DNA of 64,000 nt from the NCBI GenBank assembly GCA_019637295.1, contig JAHBVX010000004.1, positions 434,001-498,000 on the forward strand, in the 5' to 3' direction. The notes beneath the pieces are model-generated. The model was not told where the DNA came from. It made no database searches and saw only the letters and a list, made by a program, of their open reading frames with translations. This document shows, one piece after another, positions 25,861 to 33,220 of the stretch; the first letter of the stretch is position 1, and the number at the start of each line of letters is the position of its first letter. Made by a program: the position numbers and the translations under genes. This DNA is from Polyangiaceae bacterium (GTDB taxonomy: Bacteria > Myxococcota_A > Polyangia > Polyangiales > Polyangiaceae).

Positions 25861-26930
25861 GTGCGAGTCTCCTTCTCGTGTCGGAGCGCCAGACCGAGTG
25901 CCACGGAGAGCTGCGCCGCGCGGGCCTGTAGCAGTTGGTGACTCACGTCGCGAGGATCGGCCGCAATTCGCTCGATCGGAGACCAGACTTCGGAGGGTAC
26001 GCGGGCGCGTCGTTCGATGGCCTGCGCCAGGCTCACCAAATTGGCGGAGCCACCGGTCACGAAGATGCGCATGATCTCGGCCTCTCCGCTGGTTGCCATG
26101 AAGAAGTCCAGACTGCGCTGGATCTCCGCCGCGATGGCGTCACTGACCGAGTCGATGATCTGGACGACCTGGGCGGGCACCATCCCGGGTTGTCCGCCCT
26201 GCGCATCCAGCGCCCCGCCGCACTTGTATGCCTCGGCTTGGTCGAAGGGCACGCCGAGCTGCTTCTGGATCTCGTCGGTAATGATGTTACCACCGCTGGC
26301 GATCTCGCGGGTGAAGGCGCTGACGCCACCGGCGACGATGTTGAGCGACGTGAGGCTCGCTCCCACGTTGATGATGGCGATGGTCTGATCCGGTGGCAGC
26401 CCTCGTGAGAACTCGAACAGGTTCTGCACTGTGAAGGCGTCGATGTCGCACACCACGGGTCGCAGCTTCGCGTCCCGAGCGAGCTGCGCGTAGTCGTTGA
26501 TCTGATCTCGTTTGGCGGCCACCAGCAAGAGGTCCATCTGACTGACCTCGGGGCGCCGGCGCAACACCTGGTAGTCGACCTGTACGTCCTTGATGTCGAA
26601 GGGGATGTGCTGCTCCGCCTCCCAGTGAATCTGTTCGTCCAGCTCCGCCTGCGTCATCATGGGGACGCTGATCTTGCGGATGATCACGGTCTGACCCGAC
26701 ACGCTGATCGCGCACTCCTTCTGTCGGATCTTCGCGTTGTGAAACACGCGCTGCAGCGTCTCGATGACGACCCCCGAGTCCATCACCTGGCCGTCCACGA
26801 TGGTCTGCGGAGCCAGCGGCGCATAGCCGAGGCGCAGCAGGCTGACCCCGCGCCGGCTCTCCTTGAGCTGACAGACCTTGATGGAGCTAGTCCCGATGTC
26901 GACCCCGACCAGGTTCTTTCCATCAGCCAT
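25857..26930 (-). CDS. pilM: Type IV pilus actin-like ATPase PilM
   Basis: A 357-residue cytoplasmic protein of the FtsA/actin fold and first gene of pilMNOPQ. The phosphate-1 loop VGVDIGTSSIKVCQL, the phosphate-2 loop INVGASLTSLNIV and the adenosine motif VTGGSANLVSL are visible. The SHS2-like region with RKISVPMMTQAELDEQIHWEAEQ is characteristic of PilM. GGAGGG about ten bases upstream of ATG 26930 supports the start. The operon drives twitching (S-type) motility in myxobacteria. The regulatory region is 26931-27257. Confidence 0.96.
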   Translation of the reverse strand: MADGKNLVGVDIGTSSIKVCQLKESRRGVSLLRLGYAPLAPQTIVDGQVMDSGVVIETLQRVFHNAKIRQKECAISVSGQTVIIRKISVPMMTQAELDEQIHWEAEQHIPFDIKDVQVDYQVLRRRPEVSQMDLLLVAAKRDQINDYAQLARDAKLRPVVCDIDAFTVQNLFEFSRGLPPDQTIAIINVGASLTSLNIVAGGVSAFTREIASGGNIITDEIQKQLGVPFDQAEAYKCGGALDAQGGQPGMVPAQVVQIIDSVSDAIAAEIQRSLDFFMATSGEAEIMRIFVTGGSANLVSLAQAIERRARVPSEVWSPIERIAADPRDVSHQLLQARAAQLSVALGLALRHEKETRT

Positions 26931-27257
26931 GGACTCGGCCCTCCCGTCCGCCGGGGCGCGGCCCCGGCCCGGCGCGCTGACCCGACGGGGTCGCGGGTGC
27001 AGAGCCTCCCAAAAGCACGCTGTTTGACGTCATGTTGCTTGCCTGAAGGGGTGGCCGAGCGCGGCTCGGGGAAATCTGGGACAAACTTTGGCACCACCGA
27101 GGAAAAGACGCCAAAAATCCGATGCTCTTCTGGCGAGTGCTGAGCATTCATTCAGGTTCACGCTCAGGCCACCCCACTTTCTTGGGCTTTCGAGCGGAGC
27201 ATGGCAGATGTAGGTGCTCGCTCGCCGGGGCACCGCCCCTCAACGAGGCTTTCTTTG
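26931..27257. promoter_or_regulatory. Divergent intergenic region between pilM and the LysM gene
   Basis: This 327-base gap separates two divergent transcripts and should hold both promoters. It contains the perfect octamer TGACGTCA (27025-27032) and a wider inverted repeat, TTTGGC (27087-27092) and GCCAAA (27110-27115), separated by 17 bases, in a locally A/T-richer stretch. I found no convincing -35/-10 pair, and short open frames here do not look coding. Confidence 0.45.
27087..27115. repeat. Inverted repeat, possible operator in pilM/LysM intergenic region
   Basis: TTTGGC and GCCAAA form perfect arms around a 17-base spacer, a geometry compatible with a dimeric regulator binding two successive major grooves. 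It lies about 160 bases upstream of pilM and 140 bases upstream of the LysM gene, so it could affect either. Confidence 0.3.
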
Positions 27258-28436
27258 ATGCGACGGTTGCTGCCGGCCCTGCTCCTGATGCTCAGCGCGA
27301 CGACGACGACCGCCAGCGCGCAGCCCAGCCCGAAGCGCCACCGCGTCTACCCCGGGCAGACCCTCGGAGGCATCGCCAAGCGCTACAACGTCGGCCTCGA
27401 TGAGCTGTGCAAGGCCAACGGGCTCCGGCGCAAGGACCCGATCCGCCCCAAGCAAGAGCTGATCATCCCCGAGACTCCGGCGGAGAAGCTCGAGCGCGAG
27501 CGGCGGGACGCGGCAGCCAAGAGCGCCGCGGCGAAGACCGCCGCGGCCAGCAAGAACGCGAGCACGAAGAGCGCGACCACGACCGCGACCACCAAGAGCG
27601 CGACCGCCAAGAGCGCGACCGCCAAGAGCGCGGCCGCCAAGAGCGCGACCACCAAGAGCGCGACCGCCAAGAGCACGGCCGCCAAGAGCGCGACCACCAA
27701 GAGCGCGACCGCGACGCCCGCAAGCAACGCGACCTCCAGCAGCGCGGCGTCACGCACGTCCTCTGGAAAGCCCGGACCCACGCGCGACGAGCCCAAGAGC
27801 TTTGCGCAGAAGCCGAAACGAAAGGGCTTCATCATTCTCTCGAGCACGACCGGGTCCTGGTCCGGTCAGGCGCTCGACAAGAAGGGGCAGGTCACGACGA
27901 ACGCCCGAGTGGGCGCGGCCAAGGTCATGGCCTCTTGGCGCACGGGACAGAAGGAGGACATCCACGATCGCCTCATCCGGCTCCTGGTGCGGGTCAGCGA
28001 TCAGTTCGGCGGGCGTCCCATCCGCGTCGTGAGCGGTTATCGCCCGTATCGACCGGATCAGTACACGCAACACTCCAAGCACAACGATGGCAGGGCGGTG
28101 GACTTCTTCGTGCTGGGAGTCCCCAACACCGTCGTCCGCGACTTCGCCCGCACGCTGCCCAACGTGGGCGTCGGCTACTATCCAAACTCCAGCTTCGTGC
28201 ATCTGGACGTGCGCGAGATCAACAGTTACTGGGTGGACTACTCGGGCCCGGGAGAGGCACCACGCTACGCGAACTCCCGCGGAGAGGATCCCGGTAAGCC
28301 AGCACCCAAGCCCATCCCCACCTCCGAGGCCGCGTCCGAGCCCGAAGCCGAGTCGACCGACTCGCCGGAGCCAGCGCCGGCGTCGGGCTCAGCCGACTCG
28401 CGACCCGGCGAGGCCGACGACAAGACCAAGAGCTGA
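27258..28436 (+). CDS. Secreted LysM / M15-like (DUF882) peptidoglycan peptidase with Lys/Ala/Ser/Thr repeat linker
   Basis: This 392-residue exported protein has a signal peptide (1-21, ending ASAQ) and a LysM peptidoglycan-binding domain (about 28-71, HRVYPGQTLGGIAKRYNV). A basic repeat region (87-152) follows, built of KSAT/KSAA units, then an M15/YcbK-type domain. The zinc-site motif HxxGxAxD is present as SKHNDGRAVDFF with a later FVHLDV, so a D,D- or L,D-peptidase role at the cell wall is likely. The C-terminus is Pro/Glu/Ser-rich. ATG 27258 begins the signal peptide and is chosen over an upstream in-frame ATG. It is divergent from pilM. The lysine-rich linker resembles histone-H1-like tails and could bind anionic polymer. 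Confidence 0.85.
   Translation: MRRLLPALLLMLSATTTTASAQPSPKRHRVYPGQTLGGIAKRYNVGLDELCKANGLRRKDPIRPKQELIIPETPAEKLERERRDAAAKSAAAKTAAASKNASTKSATTTATTKSATAKSATAKSAAAKSATTKSATAKSTAAKSATTKSATATPASNATSSSAASRTSSGKPGPTRDEPKSFAQKPKRKGFIILSSTTGSWSGQALDKKGQVTTNARVGAAKVMASWRTGQKEDIHDRLIRLLVRVSDQFGGRPIRVVSGYRPYRPDQYTQHSKHNDGRAVDFFVLGVPNTVVRDFARTLPNVGVGYYPNSSFVHLDVREINSYWVDYSGPGEAPRYANSRGEDPGKPAPKPIPTSEAASEPEAESTDSPEPAPASGSADSRPGEADDKTKS
27579..27713 (+). repeat. 15-bp tandem repeat coding for KSATA/KSATT units
   Basis: About nine imperfect copies of a 15-base unit (consensus GACCGCCAAGAGCGC with GACCACC and GGCCGCC variants) encode the Lys/Ala/Ser/Thr linker of the LysM protein. Copy number is likely to vary between strains by slippage. 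Confidence 0.8.
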
Positions 28437-28494
28437 GGGTCCGTCAGGAGTCGACCCGGGAGCTGTCGATTGTTCGACGGCGCTCGAGCCGCGG

Positions 28495-28836
28495 TCAGCT
28501 CGCTCGCACCCGGCGTCGCTTGGTCACGCGGTCCGGATCGGACCGCAAGATAGCGCCCGTAGCGGCGTCTCGGTAGCGCGCCTGGTGCGTGAAGGCGCCT
28601 GCCGAGAGTAGCCCGTCGTCCGGCTCGAACAGGGTGCGGACCTCTCGACTCTCGCCGCGCGCGATGGCCTCACGCCCCTGAGCCGTCTCTTTGTCGACGC
28701 GCCACGTGCCGAGATCGGCGGGCAGCTCCTCGAGCCGGCCGAGCCGCTGTTCGGCGAACCCTGGTACCTCCCGCAACATCAGTCCGACATAGAGCGCGAC
28801 CGCCACTGCCCCTAGCGCGAACAGGAAGAGGACCAT
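28495..28836 (-). CDS. Small membrane-anchored hypothetical protein
   Basis: A 113-residue protein with one N-terminal transmembrane helix (residues 2-21) followed by a soluble, charged domain (FAEQRLGRLEELPADLGTWRVD, then REVRTLFEPDDG) and a very basic C-terminus (DRVTKRRRVRAS). No family is recognised. It begins 3 bases after the stop of the lipoprotein gene at 28840 on the same strand, so the two are almost certainly one transcript. Confidence 0.7.
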   Translation of the reverse strand: MVLFLFALGAVAVALYVGLMLREVPGFAEQRLGRLEELPADLGTWRVDKETAQGREAIARGESREVRTLFEPDDGLLSAGAFTHQARYRDAATGAILRSDPDRVTKRRRVRAS

Positions 28837-28839
28837 GAC

Positions 28840-29484
28840 TCAGAAGCCGCAGTACGCTTCCATGGTGTCACTCCAGCCCGGACTCTGGCACGTGCCGGTG
28901 AAGCCGAAGGTGACGCCCGGGCTCGGTCCGGCCACGCAGCTGCACGTGAGGCCGGTGGGGGTCGGCCAACACTTCACGCCCCAGCCGCCGCTCGGCGCGC
29001 TGCACGAGAGGGAGCAGGACCCATCGCTGCCGCCGCTAGCGCTGCACTCCGGCTCCGGTCCCTGGACGCACTCGACGAACGCGTCCAGTACGGGAGCGCA
29101 CTGGGGCGCGAGCTGGGGCTCCGAGTCCTCGCAGCTCAAGGGATACGCCAGCGCGCAGTCGAGCACCTTGTCGAACTCCGCGCCGCAGCCGTAGCTGCTC
29201 GCCATGGCGACGGATTGGTTGAGCTCCGCGACGCAGCTCGGGAGCGGGCACGGGGTCTGGCTGATCTTCTGGCAGAGCTGAGCGATCTTGGAGCTGGCTC
29301 CACCCGTGCCCCCTGACGCGACGCCGCCGCCGCTGCCGCCCGCGCCGCTACCGCCCGCGCCGCTGCCGCCCGCGCCGCTGCCGCCCGCGCCGCTGCCGCC
29401 GTCCGCGCCGCCGCCGTCCGTCTTGCCTCCGCAAGCCACCAGCAGGCCAAGGGCCACGATCACCGTCCAACTCAGTCGTCGCAT
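28840..29484 (-). CDS. Lipoprotein with Gly/Ser/Ala repeat linker and Cys-rich domain
   Basis: A 214-residue lipoprotein with lipobox LLVAC, then a linker made of GSGAG units (encoded by a 15-bp repeat), then a cysteine-rich extracellular domain (about 70-214) with some fifteen cysteines (CQKISQTPCPLPSC, CSASGGSDGSCSLSC, CWPTPTGLTCSC). No catalytic motif was seen. ATG 29484 gives a proper signal peptide and has GGAG upstream. It is coupled to the small membrane protein downstream. Confidence 0.8.
   Translation of the reverse strand: MRRLSWTVIVALGLLVACGGKTDGGGADGGSGAGGSGAGGSGAGGSGAGGSGGGVASGGTGGASSKIAQLCQKISQTPCPLPSCVAELNQSVAMASSYGCGAEFDKVLDCALAYPLSCEDSEPQLAPQCAPVLDAFVECVQGPEPECSASGGSDGSCSLSCSAPSGGWGVKCWPTPTGLTCSCVAGPSPGVTFGFTGTCQSPGWSDTMEAYCGF
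29331..29405 (-). repeat. 15-bp tandem repeat in lipoprotein linker
   Basis: Five copies of a 15-base unit (plus-strand CGCTGCCGCCCGCGC with single-base variants) encode the GSGAG linker of the lipoprotein at 28840-29484. Confidence 0.75.
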
Positions 29485-29541
29485 TGCTCCGCTCCCGGCG
29501 TCTTCTGCCACGCGAATGGGTCCGGCGCAATCGGCTCCCGG

Positions 29542-30747
29542 TCAGCCCGGCTCGGCGTCGAAGTCGTCCGCGAGGCCAGCAGCGTACTCGACCATGGCCG
29601 GGATCTGGTCCGAGGCGACGTCTCGCCAAAAGAGCTGCCAGCCCGGGGTGCGCACGAACCCGTCGCACATCTGAACGTACCACTGCTGGGTTGGGTTGCC
29701 CGTGCGGGTGCGCCAGAACACTCGCGGCAGCTCCCGGGTCAGGCGCGTCCACAGATCGCGGCCCATTCCTTCGCCGCGGGCCAGCGGCTCGACCGCGAAC
29801 TTGGACAGGTAGGGAGCGATGGGAGTATCGAAGACGATCGCCGCGCCGCGATACTCTTGCTCCACGAACACGACCCGCGGCGCACGCTCGAAGTACCCCG
29901 GCGCGAGGGGTCGACCGAAGCTCAGCTCGAACAGCCGCTCGAGGCGCGGCACGTCGAGCTCGGCGTAGGAGGCGTGGCGCAGGATGGCCGAGCCACGCTT
30001 GATCAGCGTCCCGGCTCCCTTCACGGTGAACAGCTCGCGCAACAGGTCGAGCGGCGAAGTCACACTGACGACCAGCCGCTCGTGCATGGCCAGCAGCGTG
30101 TGCACCGCCTGCACCAACGCGGAGTCTGGCAGGCCGCGCAGCGCCTCCGCCAGCACGTCGGCGTCCGTGCGCAGGTTCACGAGCGACACGGTGCTGCCCT
30201 CGAGCGGGATCTGGTGGGACTCGACCAGCGCGACACGTCGCTCCGCGAGTAGCCCCAGACCACCGCGGCGGCGGAGCAGGACGAGCTTGCGCGTTCCGAG
30301 CGCACGGGTCACGTCCGCCAGCCACGCCAGGCGCGCGTCCAGAGCAGTGTCGGACCGCATCACCACGATGGGAATCACGCCTGCACGGAGTCGCTCACGC
30401 AGCGTGTCCACGATGCCCGCGGCGTCCGAGCCATGGATCTCGGCCGCTACCTGCGCCGATTCGAAGCGGCGTAGCAACCGCTCGCCGAGTGGAGCCGCCC
30501 GGTCGGCGTCGAACAATCCGAGCACGACCGGAGCGACCAGACCGAGCTCACCCAGAAACCGTATCTGCTCCACGAGCCCACCGACCCCCTGACGCACGAC
30601 CGGGGCCCCCGGCGCGAGGACGGCGAAGCTCTCCTTCGGCAGCTCGCGGAAGAGCGTCAGGTACAGCTCGGCCTCGGAGCGCCGACCCACGCTGGAGAGG
30701 AAGGTGAGCACCGCGTCGGCGACGGGGACCTTGGGCGGCGGTGACAT
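29542..30747 (-). CDS. N-acetylglutamate synthase-like protein (amino-acid-kinase fold plus NAT domain)
   Basis: A 401-residue two-domain protein. The first 250 residues resemble the acetylglutamate-kinase fold (FAVLAPGAPVVRQGVGGLVEQIRFLGELGL, VMRSDTALDARLAWLADVTRALGTRKLVLL). The C-terminal part (about 255-400) has the signatures of the vertebrate-type NAGS acetyltransferase domain (YLSKFAVEPLARGEGMGRDLW, VFWRTRTGNPTQQWYVQMCDG). Such proteins acetylate glutamate with acetyl-CoA as the first arginine step. No arg gene is adjacent. The kinase half looks too degenerate to phosphorylate acetylglutamate, so it is probably regulatory, which is inference. Confidence 0.75.
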   Translation of the reverse strand: MSPPPKVPVADAVLTFLSSVGRRSEAELYLTLFRELPKESFAVLAPGAPVVRQGVGGLVEQIRFLGELGLVAPVVLGLFDADRAAPLGERLLRRFESAQVAAEIHGSDAAGIVDTLRERLRAGVIPIVVMRSDTALDARLAWLADVTRALGTRKLVLLRRRGGLGLLAERRVALVESHQIPLEGSTVSLVNLRTDADVLAEALRGLPDSALVQAVHTLLAMHERLVVSVTSPLDLLRELFTVKGAGTLIKRGSAILRHASYAELDVPRLERLFELSFGRPLAPGYFERAPRVVFVEQEYRGAAIVFDTPIAPYLSKFAVEPLARGEGMGRDLWTRLTRELPRVFWRTRTGNPTQQWYVQMCDGFVRTPGWQLFWRDVASDQIPAMVEYAAGLADDFDAEPG

Positions 30748-30923
30748 GCGGGCGCGGATCTCTACCGCGAGGTCGCCGAGCCCCCCAAGCGCGAATGCAG
30801 AGTCCGGACAACCGCGGCCCGCGCGTCCAGACGAGCGGGGGCCATCCCGGCCACCAGGCCAACGATTCTGGCATCTTCCGCGGCGACGCGGGGCGGAACG
30901 GCGCTTGCTCCTGCGGAGCGTCG

Positions 30924-31631
30924 ATGACGACGCGACTGCTCACTACCTGCCTGCTGCTGCTGTTGCCGGTCGCCTGCGGTGACGCCGGAGGCGAAGTAGC
31001 GGGAGGCTTCGACCCCGCACCCCCGGCCACCGGCACCTCCGCCTCGTCCGGGGACGCGGGCACAGGCCCGGTGATCGGCGTCGACGCTGGGGCGCCCGGC
31101 ACCTCCGATCTCCAGAGCTGCGCGCTCGGAGAGACTCGCTCCTGCTACTCCGGGCCTACGGGGACCGAGGACGTGGGCGCCTGCAGCGCGGGCTCCCAGT
31201 CCTGCGTCATCGACGGAGAGTTCGGCACTTGGGGTCCGTGCCAGAGCGAGACCACGCCAACGGCGGAGCTCTGCGACAATCACATCGACGACGACTGCAA
31301 CGGTGAGGTCGACGAGGGCTGCCCGGAGGACTGCCTCGAGACGGTGGCCATCAACATCTCTGGCGACTGCGTGACCGTCGACTGTCCAGCCTCCGCTCCC
31401 TACCCGGTCGGCTGCAGCATCGACTTCGTGGGCAAGACGCCGCACGGCTGCGTGGCGAGCACGCCGGACTCCGCGACGGTATTCTTCAAAGAGGGAGTGG
31501 TGTGTGACGCCGGCTATCTGGTCGGGAGCCTGACCTGTTCGTGCAAGCCGGGAGCAGGCCTCGACGCCAGCAACTGCAGCATCAACAAGGCGAACAAGCA
31601 CTACAAGGCCCACCAGAGCGAGTGCCCATGA
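30924..31631 (+). CDS. Cys-rich lipoprotein with MopE-type metal-binding motif
   Basis: A 235-residue lipoprotein (lipobox LLPVACGD) with a Gly/Ala/Ser linker and a cysteine-rich body. It contains CALGETRSCYSG and GACSAGSQSC, followed by LCDNHIDDDCNGEVDEGC. The latter is the short Asp/Asn/Cys motif of MopE-like putative metal-binding proteins common on myxobacterial surfaces. The C-terminal half has paired cysteines (VCDAGYLVGSLTCSC). GGAG six bases ahead supports ATG 30924. Metal specificity, whether calcium or copper, cannot be told from the motif. Confidence 0.8.
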   Translation: MTTRLLTTCLLLLLPVACGDAGGEVAGGFDPAPPATGTSASSGDAGTGPVIGVDAGAPGTSDLQSCALGETRSCYSGPTGTEDVGACSAGSQSCVIDGEFGTWGPCQSETTPTAELCDNHIDDDCNGEVDEGCPEDCLETVAINISGDCVTVDCPASAPYPVGCSIDFVGKTPHGCVASTPDSATVFFKEGVVCDAGYLVGSLTCSCKPGAGLDASNCSINKANKHYKAHQSECP

Positions 31632-31679
31632 CAGGGGCCCATTGCGCCTCGCGACGAAGGACGCTACGAAACGGCGGCG

Positions 31680-32336
31680 ATGCGTGCCGCTCGTTCGTAC
31701 AGGTTCCTGCTCGGCAGGGTGGCTGCCGCGCTGCTGCTGGTCTCGGGAGCCGCGAGCGCGCAAGGTTCGGCGCCGGACGACGAGGGTGCCTACGTTCCGA
31801 AGACCGAGAGACGAGGAGACTTCACTCTCGGAGCTTCGGCGGGGCTCTTGGTGGGTAACGCGACGGGGTATCCGAACGAGGTCGGCAAGATCGACAACTC
31901 CGCGTACGTCGCCGACCCTGGGCCCGGCGTCGGGTACCACTACACCGTGTGGCTCGGCGGCGCGCTGCGCGACTGGTTCACCTTTGCCCTGGGCCTGGAC
32001 GGGCTGTCGTACCAGCGGCGGGGGATGGACGTCGCGGGCACCGGCTTCGTGTTCCGCGTGGAGGTGTTTCCGCTGTTCGACGCCTTCCCTCAGGGCCGGG
32101 ATCTGGGGCTTTACGGCAGCGTCGGGCTCGGTGGGCTGACGATCAAGGAGGGCAGCGAGACCCGCGCCGACGGCGGCGCCATGAGCCTGGTGGGCCTCGG
32201 CGCGTTCTACGAACCGCTGCGCTTCGGGAGCTTCTCCGCCGGACCGATGGTCGAGTATCAGCAGCTCTTCAGTCAGACGGTGAACATGCAGTCGGCCACC
32301 GCGGGCATGCGGCTGGCGTTCTACGCGGCGCCGTGA
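31680..32336 (+). CDS. Outer-membrane beta-barrel-like protein
   Basis: A 218-residue exported protein with a signal peptide (about 1-28, ending GAASAQG), followed by alternating amphipathic strands with Gly/aromatic turns (GDFTLGASAGLLVG, VGYHYTVWLGGAL, FTFALGLDGLSYQ, LGLYGSVGLGGLTI, GMRLAFYAA), the look of a small eight- to ten-strand barrel. No specific family was recognised. It follows the MopE-like lipoprotein by 48 bases, and the two could work together at the cell surface. Its 3' end overlaps prmC (convergent) by 16 bases. Confidence 0.72.
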   Translation: MRAARSYRFLLGRVAAALLLVSGAASAQGSAPDDEGAYVPKTERRGDFTLGASAGLLVGNATGYPNEVGKIDNSAYVADPGPGVGYHYTVWLGGALRDWFTFALGLDGLSYQRRGMDVAGTGFVFRVEVFPLFDAFPQGRDLGLYGSVGLGGLTIKEGSETRADGGAMSLVGLGAFYEPLRFGSFSAGPMVEYQQLFSQTVNMQSATAGMRLAFYAAP

Positions 32337-33220
32337 CCCTGCTTGGCGCTGACGACGCGCTGGTGACCCGCGTGGTCCCGGTGCACCGCGATCTCGCCGA
32401 ATCCCGCGGCCGCGAGCAGCGCAGAGACGCGTTCAGCCTGATCGTAGTGCAGTTCGAGCGCCAGTGAGCCGCCGGGGGTCAGCCGCTCCGCGGCGCCGCT
32501 GACGATGCGCCGCACGATGTCGAGTCCGTCGGCCCCGCCGTCGAGCGCGATGCGGGGCTCGAAATCGCGAATGCCCGGATCGAGCTGCTCGACTAGCGTC
32601 GAGGGGATGTAGGGCGGATTGCCCACGATGGCATCGAAGCGCCGAGGCGACGCGACCGCGTCGAACAGATCCCCCTGAACGAAGTCGACATTGGGTAGCA
32701 CACCGAGCCGCAGCGCGTTGTGGCGCGCCACCTCCAGCGCGGCCTCTTCGATGTCTGCGCCCGTGACTCGCCAGGTGCGTCGCTGCCGAGCAAACGCGAT
32801 GGCGACGCAACCCGAGCCGGTACACAGATCGAGCAGCGCGCCGTGCATCGAACGAGCGCGCGTTGCCGCCAGCGCGACCTCGACCAGCGTCTCGGTGTCG
32901 GCTCGGGGGATGAGCACCGCGGGAGCCACTCGGAAGGGCAAGCCATAGAACTCCCGACTGCCCAAGATGTAGGAGACCGGCTCCCCTCCTCGGCGTCGCT
33001 TGATGAGCTCTCTCACCCCAGCCAGCTCCGCCGGAGACAGGGGTCTGTCGCGCTCCAGGATCAAGCGGATGCGGTCGACGCCGAGGGCGTGGGCAATGAC
33101 GAGCTCGGCGTCGAGCCTGGGGCTATCGAACCCGCGCGCGCGGAAGTCTTCCTGTGCCCAGGCAGCGACTCGCCCGATGCTCCAGGGTTCTCGAGCTGCG
33201 GATGGTGCGGCTCGGGTCAT
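32321..33220 (-). CDS. prmC: Release-factor glutamine methyltransferase PrmC
   Basis: It methylates the GGQ glutamine of peptide-chain release factors 1 and 2 using SAM. The 299-residue protein has the N-terminal helical domain and a Rossmann methyltransferase domain with the SAM loop LLDLCTGSGCVAI and the diagnostic VGNPPYIP, followed by EPRIALDGGADGLD. ATG 33220 overlaps the stop of the phosphohexomutase-like gene (ATGA), making a two-gene coupled unit. In-frame starts further upstream would intrude into that gene. prfA is not next to it. Confidence 0.94.
   Translation of the reverse strand: MTRAAPSAAREPWSIGRVAAWAQEDFRARGFDSPRLDAELVIAHALGVDRIRLILERDRPLSPAELAGVRELIKRRRGGEPVSYILGSREFYGLPFRVAPAVLIPRADTETLVEVALAATRARSMHGALLDLCTGSGCVAIAFARQRRTWRVTGADIEEAALEVARHNALRLGVLPNVDFVQGDLFDAVASPRRFDAIVGNPPYIPSTLVEQLDPGIRDFEPRIALDGGADGLDIVRRIVSGAAERLTPGGSLALELHYDQAERVSALLAAAGFGEIAVHRDHAGHQRVVSAKQGHGAA

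Noticed and set aside
27129-27142. GG-N10-GC spacing near the LysM gene suggestive of a sigma-54 promoter
   Set aside because: Only the minimal dinucleotides match, which is expected by chance in GC-rich DNA.
27030-27233. A 67-codon minus-strand frame in the pilM upstream region
   Set aside because: No ribosome site, irregular composition, and it lies in the A/T-richer regulatory gap between divergent genes.
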